6,631 bases of DNA from Pyrinomonadaceae bacterium (GTDB taxonomy: Bacteria; Acidobacteriota; Blastocatellia; Pyrinomonadales; Pyrinomonadaceae): positions 1 to 6,631 of the forward strand of contig JACCTF010000856.1 of assembly GCA_013812565.1 (NCBI GenBank). Reading direction: 5' to 3'. Within the stretch, counting starts at the first letter, position 1, and every line of letters starts with the position of its first letter. The translations under genes were made by a program, and so were the position numbers. The notes beneath the pieces were generated by a model. The model saw only the letters and a program-made list of their open reading frames with translations, had not been told where the DNA came from and searched no databases. Below are positions 1 through 6,476 of this stretch, piece after piece.

Positions 1-896
1 ATAACGTGCTGCAAGCGGCGATTGTCGCTTCGCACCGCATCTTCAAAACCCTGGATCAGCCGGTTCTAGTCGTCACGCCCGCCGCCCCGCAGAAGACGCG
101 GCGCGCCCGTGGGCGCATCGAGTTCCAGAACGTGTGGTTTGCCTATCATGAAGAAGATTGGGTGCTGAGCGACGTTTCGTTCACCGTCGAACCGGGCCAA
201 TCGGTGGCTTTGGTCGGCCACACCGGGTCAGGCAAAACCACGATTACAAATCTTCTGATGCGCTTCTACGATGTGCAGCGCGGATGCGTTCTGCTCGACG
301 GCGTGGATGTCCGCGAGTGGGATCTACAAGCGCTGCGCGAGAATTTTGCGGTGGTGTTGCAGGATGTGTTTCTCTTTAGCGGCACGGTCGAGAGCAACAT
401 CCGGCTGGGCCACACAGAGATCGCGGAAGACCAGATCAAGTGGGCCGCCCGCGAAGTTCACGCCGACGGATTCATCGAACGTCTTCCTGATGAATATAAA
501 ACCGAAGTGCGAGAGCGCGGCGCAGGGTTATCGGTCGGCCAAAAACAGCTCATCTCTTTCGCTCGCGCGCTCGCGTTTGATCCGGCGCTCTTGATCCTTG
601 ATGAAGCGACCAGCTCGATCGACACCGAGACCGAGCAACTTATTCAACAAGCCATCGAGCGCGTTATGCTCAACCGAACTTCGCTCATCATCGCGCACCG
701 ACTCTCGACCATTCAGCGAGCCGACCGCATCATCGTGCTGCATCACGGCGCGATCCGCGAACAAGGCTCGCACCAACAACTGCTCGCCGAACATGGTCTT
801 TACTGGCGGCTCTACAAACTACAGTACGCCGACGGCTCGCGCGACGAGCTATCAACCGGTGAACCCTTCAGCGGTAGTTTGCAGTACAGGGGTTAA
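1..896 (+). CDS. ABC exporter ATP-binding/permease half-subunit, MdlB-like (C-terminal part, 5' end outside window)
   Basis: This is the nucleotide-binding end of an exporter half-transporter acting at the inner membrane. The reading frame is open back to the window edge (first whole codon at 3), so the GTG at 6 is internal. The residues just after it ([12 protein letters not shown]) resemble the end of the last membrane domain. Counting from that GTG codon: A-loop Tyr47, Walker A GHTGSGKT 71-78, Q-loop Gln119, signature LSVGQKQ 175-181, Walker B LLILDE 195-200 with catalytic Glu200, D-loop SSID 203-206 and switch His231, so the ATPase looks complete. From memory, the Val in the signature (usual form LSGGQ) is shared with E. 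coli MdlB, and such proteins usually pair with an MdlA-like partner encoded just upstream, here not visible. The substrate cannot be inferred. The stop is TAA at 894-896, with no clear terminator after it. Confidence 0.95.
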   Translation, partial: NVLQAAIVASHRIFKTLDQPVLVVTPAAPQKTRRARGRIEFQNVWFAYHEEDWVLSDVSFTVEPGQSVALVGHTGSGKTTITNLLMRFYDVQRGCVLLDGVDVREWDLQALRENFAVVLQDVFLFSGTVESNIRLGHTEIAEDQIKWAAREVHADGFIERLPDEYKTEVRERGAGLSVGQKQLISFARALAFDPALLILDEATSSIDTETEQLIQQAIERVMLNRTSLIIAHRLSTIQRADRIIVLHHGAIREQGSHQQLLAEHGLYWRLYKLQYADGSRDELSTGEPFSGSLQYRG

Positions 897-1017
897 CAAC
901 ATCTTGGTTTTACTTTCGTTTCACCTTAGCCTCGAAAGCGACAGCAAATCTTGCGAGATCGTTGACGCCACGGTTTCATGGCAAAACTTCTCTTCATAAG
1001 TCGCTTTAGGACAAAGC

Positions 1018-1023
1018 AAAAGG
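1018..1023 (+). promoter_or_regulatory. Shine-Dalgarno deciding the start of the glycosylase gene
   Basis: AAAAGG lies 5 bases before the ATG at 1029. The upstream in-frame ATG at 978 has no purine-rich site before it. I therefore place the gene start at 1029. Confidence 0.6.
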
Positions 1024-1028
1024 CTCGT

Positions 1029-1640
1029 ATGAGAATTTGCAACGAACAAAGGGATCGATTGTTCGCAGCCCTTGTGACGGAAGCTGCACAGTGTCGTTTG
1101 TGTCCGGCAATGGCGGAAAGGACGGCAGTCCTGAGTTGCCGCAACGGTTCGGTCCAAGCGCGCGTGATGTTTATCGCTGAGGCTCCCGGCCGTCAGGGCG
1201 GCGACCGCACGCGCGTGCCTCTTTCAGGCGACCAATCGGGACGCAACTTCGAGCGGTTTATCCACTCTATTAATCTCCCGCGCACGGATATTTTTATCAC
1301 CAATGCTGTGCTGTGTAATCCGCGAACGGTCACAGGAGCGAACCGCACGCCAACCGATTGCGAGGCGGCGAACTGCGCGGATTTCCTTCGTCGTCAGATT
1401 GAAATAATCGATCCGCCGGTGGTCGCCACGCTCGGACGAGTCGCGCTTGCCGCCCTCCGACGCATTGAGTATCATGCCCTTTCTTTGCGCGAAGCCGTCG
1501 GAAGCGTACACGAATGGAACGAACGTTTGCTTGTGCCGCTTTACCATCCAAGCCCGCAGGTGCTTGCGTCGCACCGTCGTGAAGCAGCGCAACTCCGCGA
1601 CTACCGGCAAGTCGCCCGTGCGCTCGGTTGTAACCGCTAA
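1029..1640 (+). CDS. Uracil-DNA glycosylase superfamily protein, [4Fe-4S] family 4/5-like
   Basis: A base-excision repair glycosylase, probably removing uracil or another deaminated base from DNA in the cytoplasm. Length is 203 residues from ATG 1029. An in-frame ATG at 978 would add 17 residues but lacks a ribosome-binding site. Counting from 1029: CRLC at 22-25, Cys96 in VLCNP and Cys116 before ADFL are the likely four cluster ligands; Cys111 is an extra cysteine. Motif 1 is AEAPG 50-54, followed by GGDRT and SGDQSGRNF; motif 2 is HPSP 173-176. AEAPG is close to the family 4 motif GEAPG, while the GGxRT...GDxSG run recalls family 5 (UDGb), so the subfamily is uncertain. The UdgX-type KRRIH insertion is absent. 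It leads an operon with ygfZ, 23 bases downstream. The 132 bases before it hold no convincing promoter. Confidence 0.88.
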   Translation: MRICNEQRDRLFAALVTEAAQCRLCPAMAERTAVLSCRNGSVQARVMFIAEAPGRQGGDRTRVPLSGDQSGRNFERFIHSINLPRTDIFITNAVLCNPRTVTGANRTPTDCEAANCADFLRRQIEIIDPPVVATLGRVALAALRRIEYHALSLREAVGSVHEWNERLLVPLYHPSPQVLASHRREAAQLRDYRQVARALGCNR

Positions 1641-1663
1641 GCCTTGCAACTAACTTTTCCTCC

Positions 1664-2821
1664 ATGTCAATGAACGAAGCAGTCGAACAGATCACAATTC
1701 AAGAATCAGCTTTAGCGCAAACCATTGAATCATCAGGCGCTTCCCTCGTGGAGCATAAGGGGTGGCGCGTGGCCGAATCGTTCGGCGATGAAGCCGCCGA
1801 ATACAGAACAGTGCGTGAAGGCGGCGCCGGTCTTATTGATCTCGCCGCGCGGGGACGCATCGAGGTGAGCGGCGCGGAGTCGGTGCAGTTTCTCAATGGT
1901 CTTGTCACCAACGACGTTAAAGCTTTGCCGGAGAATCGGTGGATGCCCGCCGCATTTCCGAATGTGCAAGGGCGACTGATTGCGCAAGCGCGCATCCTCC
2001 GCCAAAGCCCCGATTCGTTTCTCATCGACACCGAAACCCAAACGCACGAGCGCGTATTGAAGACACTGGGGCGTTTCACGCTTGCCGGAGATTTTCGCGT
2101 CACAGATATGACGAGCGACATCGTGCTCCTCTCTGTTCAGGGCGCGCGAAGCGCTGAAGTAATCGGCGCGGTGTTTGGCGGAGGAGCGCCGCGCACCGAG
2201 CGCAACCACATCACTTACGCTTCTTGGCAAGGCATCCCCACTACCTTGATACGCGCGACGCATACCGGCGAAGACGGCTTCGATCTATTTGTTACAGCGA
2301 GCAGTGCGCCTTCGTTGTGGAACCGATTGGTTGAAGCGGGCGCTCGTCCGGTCGGATTTGGTGCGCTTGAGGTTTTACGCATCGAGGCAGGCTTGCCGCG
2401 TTACGGTGTGGATATGGACGAATCCAACATCGTGCTCGAAGCCGGACTTGACGAAGCGGTCAGTTACACCAAAGGCTGCTACATCGGGCAAGAGATCATC
2501 GCGCGCATACACTGGCGCGGACACGTCGCACGACGCCTTGCCGGACTCATCTTTGATGATGACCAAAAGGTGTACCCCCTCAGCAACGATGCCAAAGTCA
2601 GAACTGAAGGCAAAGACATCGGTCGCATTACATCGTCAGTTTATTCGCCACAGTTGAACCGTTTGATCGCGCTTTCTTATATCAAGTATAACTACCTCGC
2701 GTCCGGCACGGAGATTCAAGTTGTCTCCGGCGAGAGCGAGCACCGAGCGCGCGTCGCAGAGCTTCCCTTTGTGCGCGGAAGTTGGGAAGAAGATTCCTCC
2801 GATCCGCAATCAATAGGATGA
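1664..2821 (+). CDS. ygfZ: YgfZ-like folate-binding protein (GcvT-fold, Fe-S cluster maintenance)
   Basis: A tetrahydrofolate-binding protein of the GcvT/aminomethyltransferase fold. In E. coli, YgfZ supports the assembly or repair of some Fe-S enzymes. The protein has 385 residues, longer than E. coli YgfZ (about 326), with roughly 40 extra residues at the N-terminus. The family signature KGCYIGQE lies at 270-277 with the conserved Cys272. The upstream fold motifs are also visible: QFLNGLVTND 75-84 and RIEAGLPRYGVDMDESN 239-255. The signature favours YgfZ over a true glycine-cleavage T protein, and no gcvH or gcvP is present. The start at ATG 1664 has no clear Shine-Dalgarno, and an ATG two codons later at 1670 is equally possible. 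The gene follows the glycosylase by 23 bases and its stop overlaps the next start, so the three genes are probably cotranscribed. Confidence 0.9.
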   Translation: MSMNEAVEQITIQESALAQTIESSGASLVEHKGWRVAESFGDEAAEYRTVREGGAGLIDLAARGRIEVSGAESVQFLNGLVTNDVKALPENRWMPAAFPNVQGRLIAQARILRQSPDSFLIDTETQTHERVLKTLGRFTLAGDFRVTDMTSDIVLLSVQGARSAEVIGAVFGGGAPRTERNHITYASWQGIPTTLIRATHTGEDGFDLFVTASSAPSLWNRLVEAGARPVGFGALEVLRIEAGLPRYGVDMDESNIVLEAGLDEAVSYTKGCYIGQEIIARIHWRGHVARRLAGLIFDDDQKVYPLSNDAKVRTEGKDIGRITSSVYSPQLNRLIALSYIKYNYLASGTEIQVVSGESEHRARVAELPFVRGSWEEDSSDPQSIG

Positions 2822-3120
2822 GCGAGCAGCCCACAGTTTCCGATGCTTCGACGGCGCGCGACCTTGATCAGCCGCAAGCGCGTCTCGCCTACTCAATTAT
2901 CCAGACGTTGTTAGAACACACACGTGTCACAAGCGATCTTGTCGCGCTGATGGCGCAGGTGCTTGACGAAGATACGACCAAAGCTTTGACCGCAACCCCG
3001 CAGTGGGCTGCTTACCTTGATAGCCGCCGCGCGATGAAACAGGCGCAAACTCACATCGAGAAGTTCGCCCAAGTTATGACCGAATTCAGCGGAAACGATG
3101 AGGTGGCAAGTGACGAGTAA
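2818..3120 (+). CDS. Hypothetical protein, 100 residues, translationally coupled to ygfZ
   Basis: I do not recognise this protein. Its ATG at 2818 overlaps the ygfZ stop as ATGA (2818-2821), the usual sign of translational coupling. An in-frame upstream ATG at 2782 lies inside ygfZ and is less likely. The protein is soluble with no signal peptide or membrane segment. An N-terminal stretch rich in Ser, Thr, Asp and Gln (1-20) precedes a probably helical region from about 20 to 90, including a hydrophobic segment ARLAYSIIQTLLEH (21-34). It ends in an acidic tail, NDEVASDE. The only cross-family hint is position: third gene of an operon with a DNA glycosylase and YgfZ, so an accessory or adaptor role is possible but unsupported. 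The last codons form part of the left arm of the inverted repeat at 3109-3171. Confidence 0.75.
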   Translation: MSEQPTVSDASTARDLDQPQARLAYSIIQTLLEHTRVTSDLVALMAQVLDEDTTKALTATPQWAAYLDSRRAMKQAQTHIEKFAQVMTEFSGNDEVASDE

Positions 3121-3171
3121 ACAGTGACAAGAAGAGCCCAGGTATTATCCTGTCACTGTTCGCTTGTCACT
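3109..3171. repeat. Nested inverted repeat between convergent genes, possible bidirectional terminator
   Basis: Arms 3109-3132 and 3148-3171 are symmetric about base 3140. The core is a perfect 10-base match (AACAGTGACA 3120-3129 against TGTCACTGTT 3151-3160). Outside it, AGTGAC recurs 14 bases from the inner copy on the left (3109 and 3123), and GTCACT recurs 14 bases away on the right (3152 and 3166). Read as + strand RNA, the 24-base arms give 20 Watson-Crick pairs, two G-U pairs and two A-C mismatches around a 15-base loop. There is no good U-tract on either side, so an intrinsic terminator is only plausible. The left arm overlaps the end of the + strand gene, and the right arm ends one base before the stop codon complement of the DUF72 gene. 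Confidence 0.85.
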
Positions 3172-3172
3172 C

Positions 3173-4036
3173 TCAAAAGAGCGACGGCTGATCTTCGAGG
3201 GCGGCGGCCTCAACCGTTGGTTGACCAAGCAGACGCTTCAATCTGTTTGCGCCGGCCGGTGCGTGACCTTCGTAGTAGTTGCTGAAATAGACATAAATAT
3301 TCGGAACACGCTTTTGTAGTTGCTTGATCGTTTCGCTCCACGCTTGAAGATTCTGATCCTGCGGGCGCTGTACCACGTCGAAGCGCACGAGGTTGCGCGC
3401 GCCCATGAAGCGTACGTAGGCAAAATCCGCAACCGACTGATCAAACACCTTTCGCATTCTCTCTGATTCAATCCACTGTCCCTCGACGAGCGTCGGCGCG
3501 ACCGTGTACGAGGACAGCAAGTTCATCACGCGTTCTTCTATCCAGCCGTTATCACGAAACTCGATGCTGAATCGCAGGTCACGCGGCAGGTGCGGCAGAA
3601 ACTCGCTGAGCGCCCTGAAGTTTTCTGCAGTTGCTGAGAATTGCGGCGGCAGTTGGATGAGAATAACTGCGAGCTTTGTACTGAGTCGCATGGCGCGTTC
3701 ACAAAACTCTGCGAGCACGCGGGCGCTTCCCTCGCGCAAACCCCGCTCGTGGGTAATCTCTTGCGGAAGTTTCAGAGAGAAGGTGAACGGCGGGGGCGTG
3801 CGTTTCATCCAGCCGTCAACCGTCGTCGCGGAAGGGATGGCATAAAAGGTTGAATCCACTTCAACTGTTTCAAACGCTCGCGCATAAACTTCGAGCATCT
3901 CCGCTCGAAGTGTGCCATGCGGGTAAAAGATTCCGCCGCTTGCTGGCCCGCTTACCCAATCGTTGTAGTTCCAACCCTGGCAACCGACATGAACGCGATT
4001 GGCATTTGTTTGCTTGTGAGTTTTCGCTTGTGGCAT
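3173..4036 (-). CDS. DUF72 (YecE family) domain protein
   Basis: A TIM-barrel-like protein of the DUF72/YecE family, whose biochemical function is unknown. The 287 residues match the family's usual length. Motifs in order: GCQGWNY 18-24, EVDSTFYAIP 59-68, KLPQEITH 89-96, IQLPPQF 127-133, EFRDNGW 159-165, YVRFMG 207-212, and near the C-terminus YFSNYYEGHAPAGANRL 250-266. The protein ends in QPSLF, which resembles the sliding-clamp-binding pentapeptide QL(S/D)LF. The ATG at 4036 is preceded by AAAGGA nine bases upstream. It is the second gene of a minus-strand operon, 21 bases after the methyltransferase stop, and converges on the glycosylase operon. The first 12 residues are polar and probably disordered. 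The assignment to DUF72 is firm; a function is not claimed. Confidence 0.95.
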   Translation of the reverse strand: MPQAKTHKQTNANRVHVGCQGWNYNDWVSGPASGGIFYPHGTLRAEMLEVYARAFETVEVDSTFYAIPSATTVDGWMKRTPPPFTFSLKLPQEITHERGLREGSARVLAEFCERAMRLSTKLAVILIQLPPQFSATAENFRALSEFLPHLPRDLRFSIEFRDNGWIEERVMNLLSSYTVAPTLVEGQWIESERMRKVFDQSVADFAYVRFMGARNLVRFDVVQRPQDQNLQAWSETIKQLQKRVPNIYVYFSNYYEGHAPAGANRLKRLLGQPTVEAAALEDQPSLF

Positions 4037-4045
4037 TGCTAACTG

Positions 4046-4051
4046 TCCTTT
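4046..4051 (-). promoter_or_regulatory. Shine-Dalgarno of the DUF72 gene
   Basis: On the minus strand AAAGGA reads from 4051 to 4046, nine bases before the ATG at 4036-4034. It lies in the 21-base gap after the methyltransferase stop, so the second gene has its own initiation site. Confidence 0.7.
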
Positions 4052-4057
4052 CCGGTT

Positions 4058-4690
4058 TCAAACGCGGCACAGGATCAGTTGAACGATGCCGCACGCTCGC
4101 CGCTCAACTCGTTCGACAAACAATCCTGACCCCCTCGCGTCCTGCGCTGTGCGGCGATTGAAGTGATCATCAAACAACGGCACGGTGATTAGGTTCAATG
4201 CGTCGAACAACCAACCGAGCATTCCTTCGGGTCGCACGTGCTCAAGGAGCGCGATGCGGCCGCCGGGACGAACGACGCGACGCAGTTCCGCAAACGCTCG
4301 CCCGGGTGAAGCGACCGAACAGAAGACCAGCGTCGCCAGGGCCGCATCAAACGACGAATCGCTAAAGGGGAGCATCTCGGCCCTGCTTTGCACGAGGTGC
4401 GCACGGGAGGAAAAGCCCTTCTCACGCGCACGCACAATCATCTCGTGGCTTGGTTCGCTGGCTACGCTTAACCCCGCCGCCGGAGCTTGCGGGTAGAAGG
4501 GGAAGTTTGCTCCGGTGCCTGCGCCGACTTCAAGGATGCGCCCGTCTGTGGGCAGCGCCGCCAGTGCTCTCTGGCGCAGGCGAACAAGAAAACGTTGTTC
4601 GAGCGGCTGCATCGCGCGGTCGTAGTACGCCGCCAAACGATCATACGTGGCGTGCGAACGGGGCGACGATGATGGCGCGCTTTTTGTCAC
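4058..4690 (-). CDS. Class I SAM-dependent methyltransferase, METTL7/UbiE-like
   Basis: A Rossmann-fold methyltransferase of the Methyltransf_11 type; the acceptor is unknown. I favour the GTG start at 4690 (210 residues), because GGAGA lies 10 bases upstream and a minus-strand -10-like box lies just beyond it. An ATG at 4732 and a TTG at 4756 would add 14 and 22 residues that do not look like the family. Counting from 4690: SAM motif I ILEVGAGTG at 52-60 followed by ANFPFYP, an acidic strand-2 end near Glu79, the post-II region AEMLPFSDSSFDAAL 104-118, TLVFCSV 120-126, and motif III-like RRVVRPGGRIALLEHV 137-152. The combination GTGANFxFYP, TLVxCSV and EHV resembles eukaryotic METTL7 and its bacterial relatives, so a small hydrophobic, thiol or quinone-like acceptor is conceivable. 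It begins a two-gene operon with DUF72. Confidence 0.88.
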   Translation of the reverse strand: MTKSAPSSSPRSHATYDRLAAYYDRAMQPLEQRFLVRLRQRALAALPTDGRILEVGAGTGANFPFYPQAPAAGLSVASEPSHEMIVRAREKGFSSRAHLVQSRAEMLPFSDSSFDAALATLVFCSVASPGRAFAELRRVVRPGGRIALLEHVRPEGMLGWLFDALNLITVPLFDDHFNRRTAQDARGSGLFVERVERRACGIVQLILCRV

Positions 4691-4700
4691 TCGTGTTTGC

Positions 4701-4705
4701 TCTCC
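4701..4705 (-). promoter_or_regulatory. Putative Shine-Dalgarno of the methyltransferase gene
   Basis: The minus strand reads GGAGA from 4705 to 4701, 10 bases before the GTG at 4690. The spacing is slightly long. The alternative starts at 4732 (ATG) and 4756 (TTG) have no comparable site. Confidence 0.5.
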
Positions 4706-4719
4706 GAGATTGAAGTGGA

Positions 4720-4725
4720 AGTATA
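4720..4725 (-). promoter_or_regulatory. Putative -10 box of the methyltransferase-DUF72 operon
   Basis: The minus strand reads TATACT from 4725 to 4720, five of six bases of the consensus, and overlaps the + strand TATAAT. A start near 4713 would give a leader of about 23 bases holding GGAGA and the GTG at 4690. No good -35 is visible at 16-19 bases. Confidence 0.35.
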
Positions 4726-4774
4726 ATCCCATTTTCGCAGATTCAGGCGGTTGCAATAAGAACCTTTTATCTTC

Positions 4775-4779
4775 AAGGA
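4775..4779 (+). promoter_or_regulatory. Shine-Dalgarno of the Hsp70-like gene
   Basis: AAGGA lies seven bases before the ATG at 4787, a standard spacing that fixes this start. Confidence 0.75.
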
Positions 4780-4786
4780 TGGTCTA

Positions 4787-6361
4787 ATGCTTCTAGGAAT
4801 AGATTATGGAACTACCCGCACCGTGGTGGCGGCTGTTGATCGCGGCAATTACCCAGTGGTCAGCTTTCACAACGAAAGCGGCGACACCATGCAGTGGTAT
4901 CCGTCGCTCGTGGCCGCGCACAGCGGCGGCGGCGAACGTCGCTTCGGCTTCGACGCGGCGGCTCGCCAGAACGAGCCGGTATGGACGGTGCTGCGTTCTT
5001 TCAAGCGCGAGCTTTCGCAGCATACGCCTGAGTCCCGGCTCACGCTCGCGCAGGATTCTGTGCCTGTCATTGATCTGCTCACCGAATTTCTAATCCAGCT
5101 CCGCCGCGATCTTTTTGAACGCTCGAACCTACGCCTCAAACGCAGTGAACCATTGGAGGCAATGATCTCGGTTCCGGCCAACTCAAACAGCAACCAACGC
5201 TTTATCACACTGGAAGCATTCCGCCGCGCCGGTTTTCACGTGAAGGGCACGATTAATGAGCCGTCAGCCGCAGGCATCGAGTACGCTCATCACTACCTCA
5301 ACACGGCAGGCTCCTCACGCGGACGTGAACATGTCGTGGTCTATGATCTCGGCGGCGGAACGTTCGATGCTTCAGTGATCAGCATTGCCGAACGGCGGCA
5401 TGAAGTCGTGAGCAGCGACGGCATCGCGCACCTCGGCGGAGACGATTTCGATCAGTTGCTGTTTGAACTCGCACTTGAGCAGGCGGGCGTCCGGGAGCTA
5501 ACGGAGAGAGAACGTTTTCGCTTGCTTGAGGAGTGTCGCGAAAAGAAGGAGGGACTTCACCCGAACACGCGACGGCTGGCGATTGACCTGGGCCAAGTGT
5601 TGGAAGGTGCCGGTGAGGTGATCATTAGCACGGCTGAATTTTATGAACGCTCGCGCCCGCTCGTTGAGCAAACGATAGAAGCGATGGAGAGCGCGATGAA
5701 AAAGCTACCGGCCGGAGCCGAGTTGGATTGGCGTTCGGTGGCAGCCATCTACATGGTCGGAGGAGCGAGCGATTTACCAATTGTCGGGCGTACCTTGCGC
5801 GAACGCTTTAGTCGTCAAGTAAAGAAGTCACCGTATCCTCATGCGGCCACAGCCATCGGCCTTGCCATCGCCGCTGACACAGAGGCTGGCTACACCTTGC
5901 GCGAACGCTTCACACGCCACTTCGGCGTCTGGCGCGAATCTGATGAAGGGCGCACCGTGCAACTCGATGTGCTGTTTGAGAAAGATACTTTGTTACCCGA
6001 TAGCGAAGGAGGGCGGCTCACGCGCTCGCGCCGTTACCAGCCGGCGCATAACCTCGGCCACTTCCGCTACGTTGAGTGCAGCCGGATCGATGAGGACAAC
6101 CAGCCAACCGGCGACATCACCCCGTGGGCCGACATCTATTTCCCATTTGATCCACGCCTGCAAAACGATCCGCAGCTTGAACGTTTTGCCGTCACGCGCA
6201 TGCCGCCCGGCGACTATTTTGTTGAAGAGCTTTACTCCTGCGACCAGACCGGCATCATCGAAGTCGAGATGATCAACCACGCCAACGGCTGGCGGCGCAC
6301 TTTCCAACTGCACGGAGGCGGGGAACGCAAACGCGCACAAGCTACCAAGGTGAGCGGATGA
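4787..6361 (+). CDS. Non-canonical Hsp70 family protein without the helical lid
   Basis: A cytoplasmic DnaK-like ATPase, probably a specialised chaperone; its client is unknown. It has 524 residues against about 640 for DnaK. The nucleotide-binding domain spans about 1-365: phosphate-1 loop GIDYGTTRT 4-12, Lys73 in the SFKREL stretch (position of the DnaK catalytic Lys), NEPSAAGIEYA 157-167, phosphate-2 DLGGGTFD 187-194 with Asp187 and Thr192, LGGDDFD 216-222, and adenosine motif VGGASDLP 324-331. No LLLDVTP-like linker is seen. Residues about 390-510 recall the beta part of the substrate domain (LFEKDTLLP 396-404 near its start, TGIIEVEMINHANG 488-501 near its end). There is no alpha lid and no EEVD-type tail. 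TLRERF occurs twice (336-341 and 370-375) from an identical 17-base stretch. No dnaJ or grpE is nearby. AAGGA lies seven bases before the ATG. Confidence 0.92.
   Translation: MLLGIDYGTTRTVVAAVDRGNYPVVSFHNESGDTMQWYPSLVAAHSGGGERRFGFDAAARQNEPVWTVLRSFKRELSQHTPESRLTLAQDSVPVIDLLTEFLIQLRRDLFERSNLRLKRSEPLEAMISVPANSNSNQRFITLEAFRRAGFHVKGTINEPSAAGIEYAHHYLNTAGSSRGREHVVVYDLGGGTFDASVISIAERRHEVVSSDGIAHLGGDDFDQLLFELALEQAGVRELTERERFRLLEECREKKEGLHPNTRRLAIDLGQVLEGAGEVIISTAEFYERSRPLVEQTIEAMESAMKKLPAGAELDWRSVAAIYMVGGASDLPIVGRTLRERFSRQVKKSPYPHAATAIGLAIAADTEAGYTLRERFTRHFGVWRESDEGRTVQLDVLFEKDTLLPDSEGGRLTRSRRYQPAHNLGHFRYVECSRIDEDNQPTGDITPWADIYFPFDPRLQNDPQLERFAVTRMPPGDYFVEELYSCDQTGIIEVEMINHANGWRRTFQLHGGGERKRAQATKVSG
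5792..5910 (+). repeat. In-frame 17-base direct repeat inside the Hsp70-like gene
   Basis: ACCTTGCGCGAACGCTT occurs exactly at 5792-5808 and again at 5894-5910, 102 bases (34 codons) apart. Both copies encode TLRERF, the first near the end of the adenosine motif region and the second at the junction to the C-terminal domain. Identical codon use makes a recent copying event possible, though both copies may simply be conserved. Confidence 0.8.
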
Positions 6362-6417
6362 GCAACGCCGTTTTAAGGCAAGGCCGCAGAAACACACGAC
6401 CTTACAGGGTTGACTGA
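6358..6417 (+). pseudogene. Short ORF overlapping the Hsp70 stop, probably the remnant of a disrupted downstream gene
   Basis: An ATG at 6358 overlaps the Hsp70 stop as ATGA, and the frame runs 19 codons to TGA at 6415-6417. The encoded peptide is basic (five Arg: residues 7, 10, 11, 14 and 17) and I do not recognise it. The overlap suggests a coupled second gene of the Hsp70 operon. The early stop and the truncated transposase beginning within about 60 bases suggest that only its first codons survive. It could equally be a chance ORF. Confidence 0.35.
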
Positions 6418-6476
6418 CATCGCCTAAGGTTTTAGCAAGGCTCAACAATCCGACTTTATTCCTGATAATCTTCACA

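Larger units (their letters stand above)
4697..4727 (+). promoter_or_regulatory. Putative sigma70-type promoter of the Hsp70-like gene
   Basis: A perfect TATAAT lies at 4722-4727. The best -35 candidate, TTGCTC at 4697-4702, matches only three of six positions and has a long 19-base spacer, so the -10 carries the prediction. Transcription would start near 4734, giving a leader of about 53 bases before the ATG at 4787. I see no CIRCE-like heat-shock operator. Confidence 0.45.

Noticed and set aside
962..1000. TTGACG at 962 as a -35 for the glycosylase operon
   Set aside because: No acceptable -10 at 16-19 bases; the nearest AT-rich stretch (994-999) is 26 bases away.
978..1028. Upstream ATG at 978 as start of the glycosylase
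   Set aside because: No Shine-Dalgarno before it, and the extra 17 residues are not like the family; ATG 1029 has AAAAGG at 5 bases.
1224..2263. Long minus-strand ORFs opposite the glycosylase and ygfZ genes
   Set aside because: They are antisense to well-supported genes, contain no recognisable motifs and arise from high-GC codon bias.
2782..2817. N-terminal extension of the small protein from ATG 2782
   Set aside because: It lies inside ygfZ in another frame; the ATGA junction at 2818 is the more natural start.
4691..4756. Methyltransferase starts at TTG 4756 or ATG 4732
   Set aside because: Neither has a ribosome-binding site, the extension overlaps the predicted promoters, and it does not look like the family; not fully excluded.
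6400..6429. CCTTA / TAAGG inverted repeat as a terminator after the Hsp70-like gene
   Set aside because: Only five base pairs around a 20-base loop and no U-tract.
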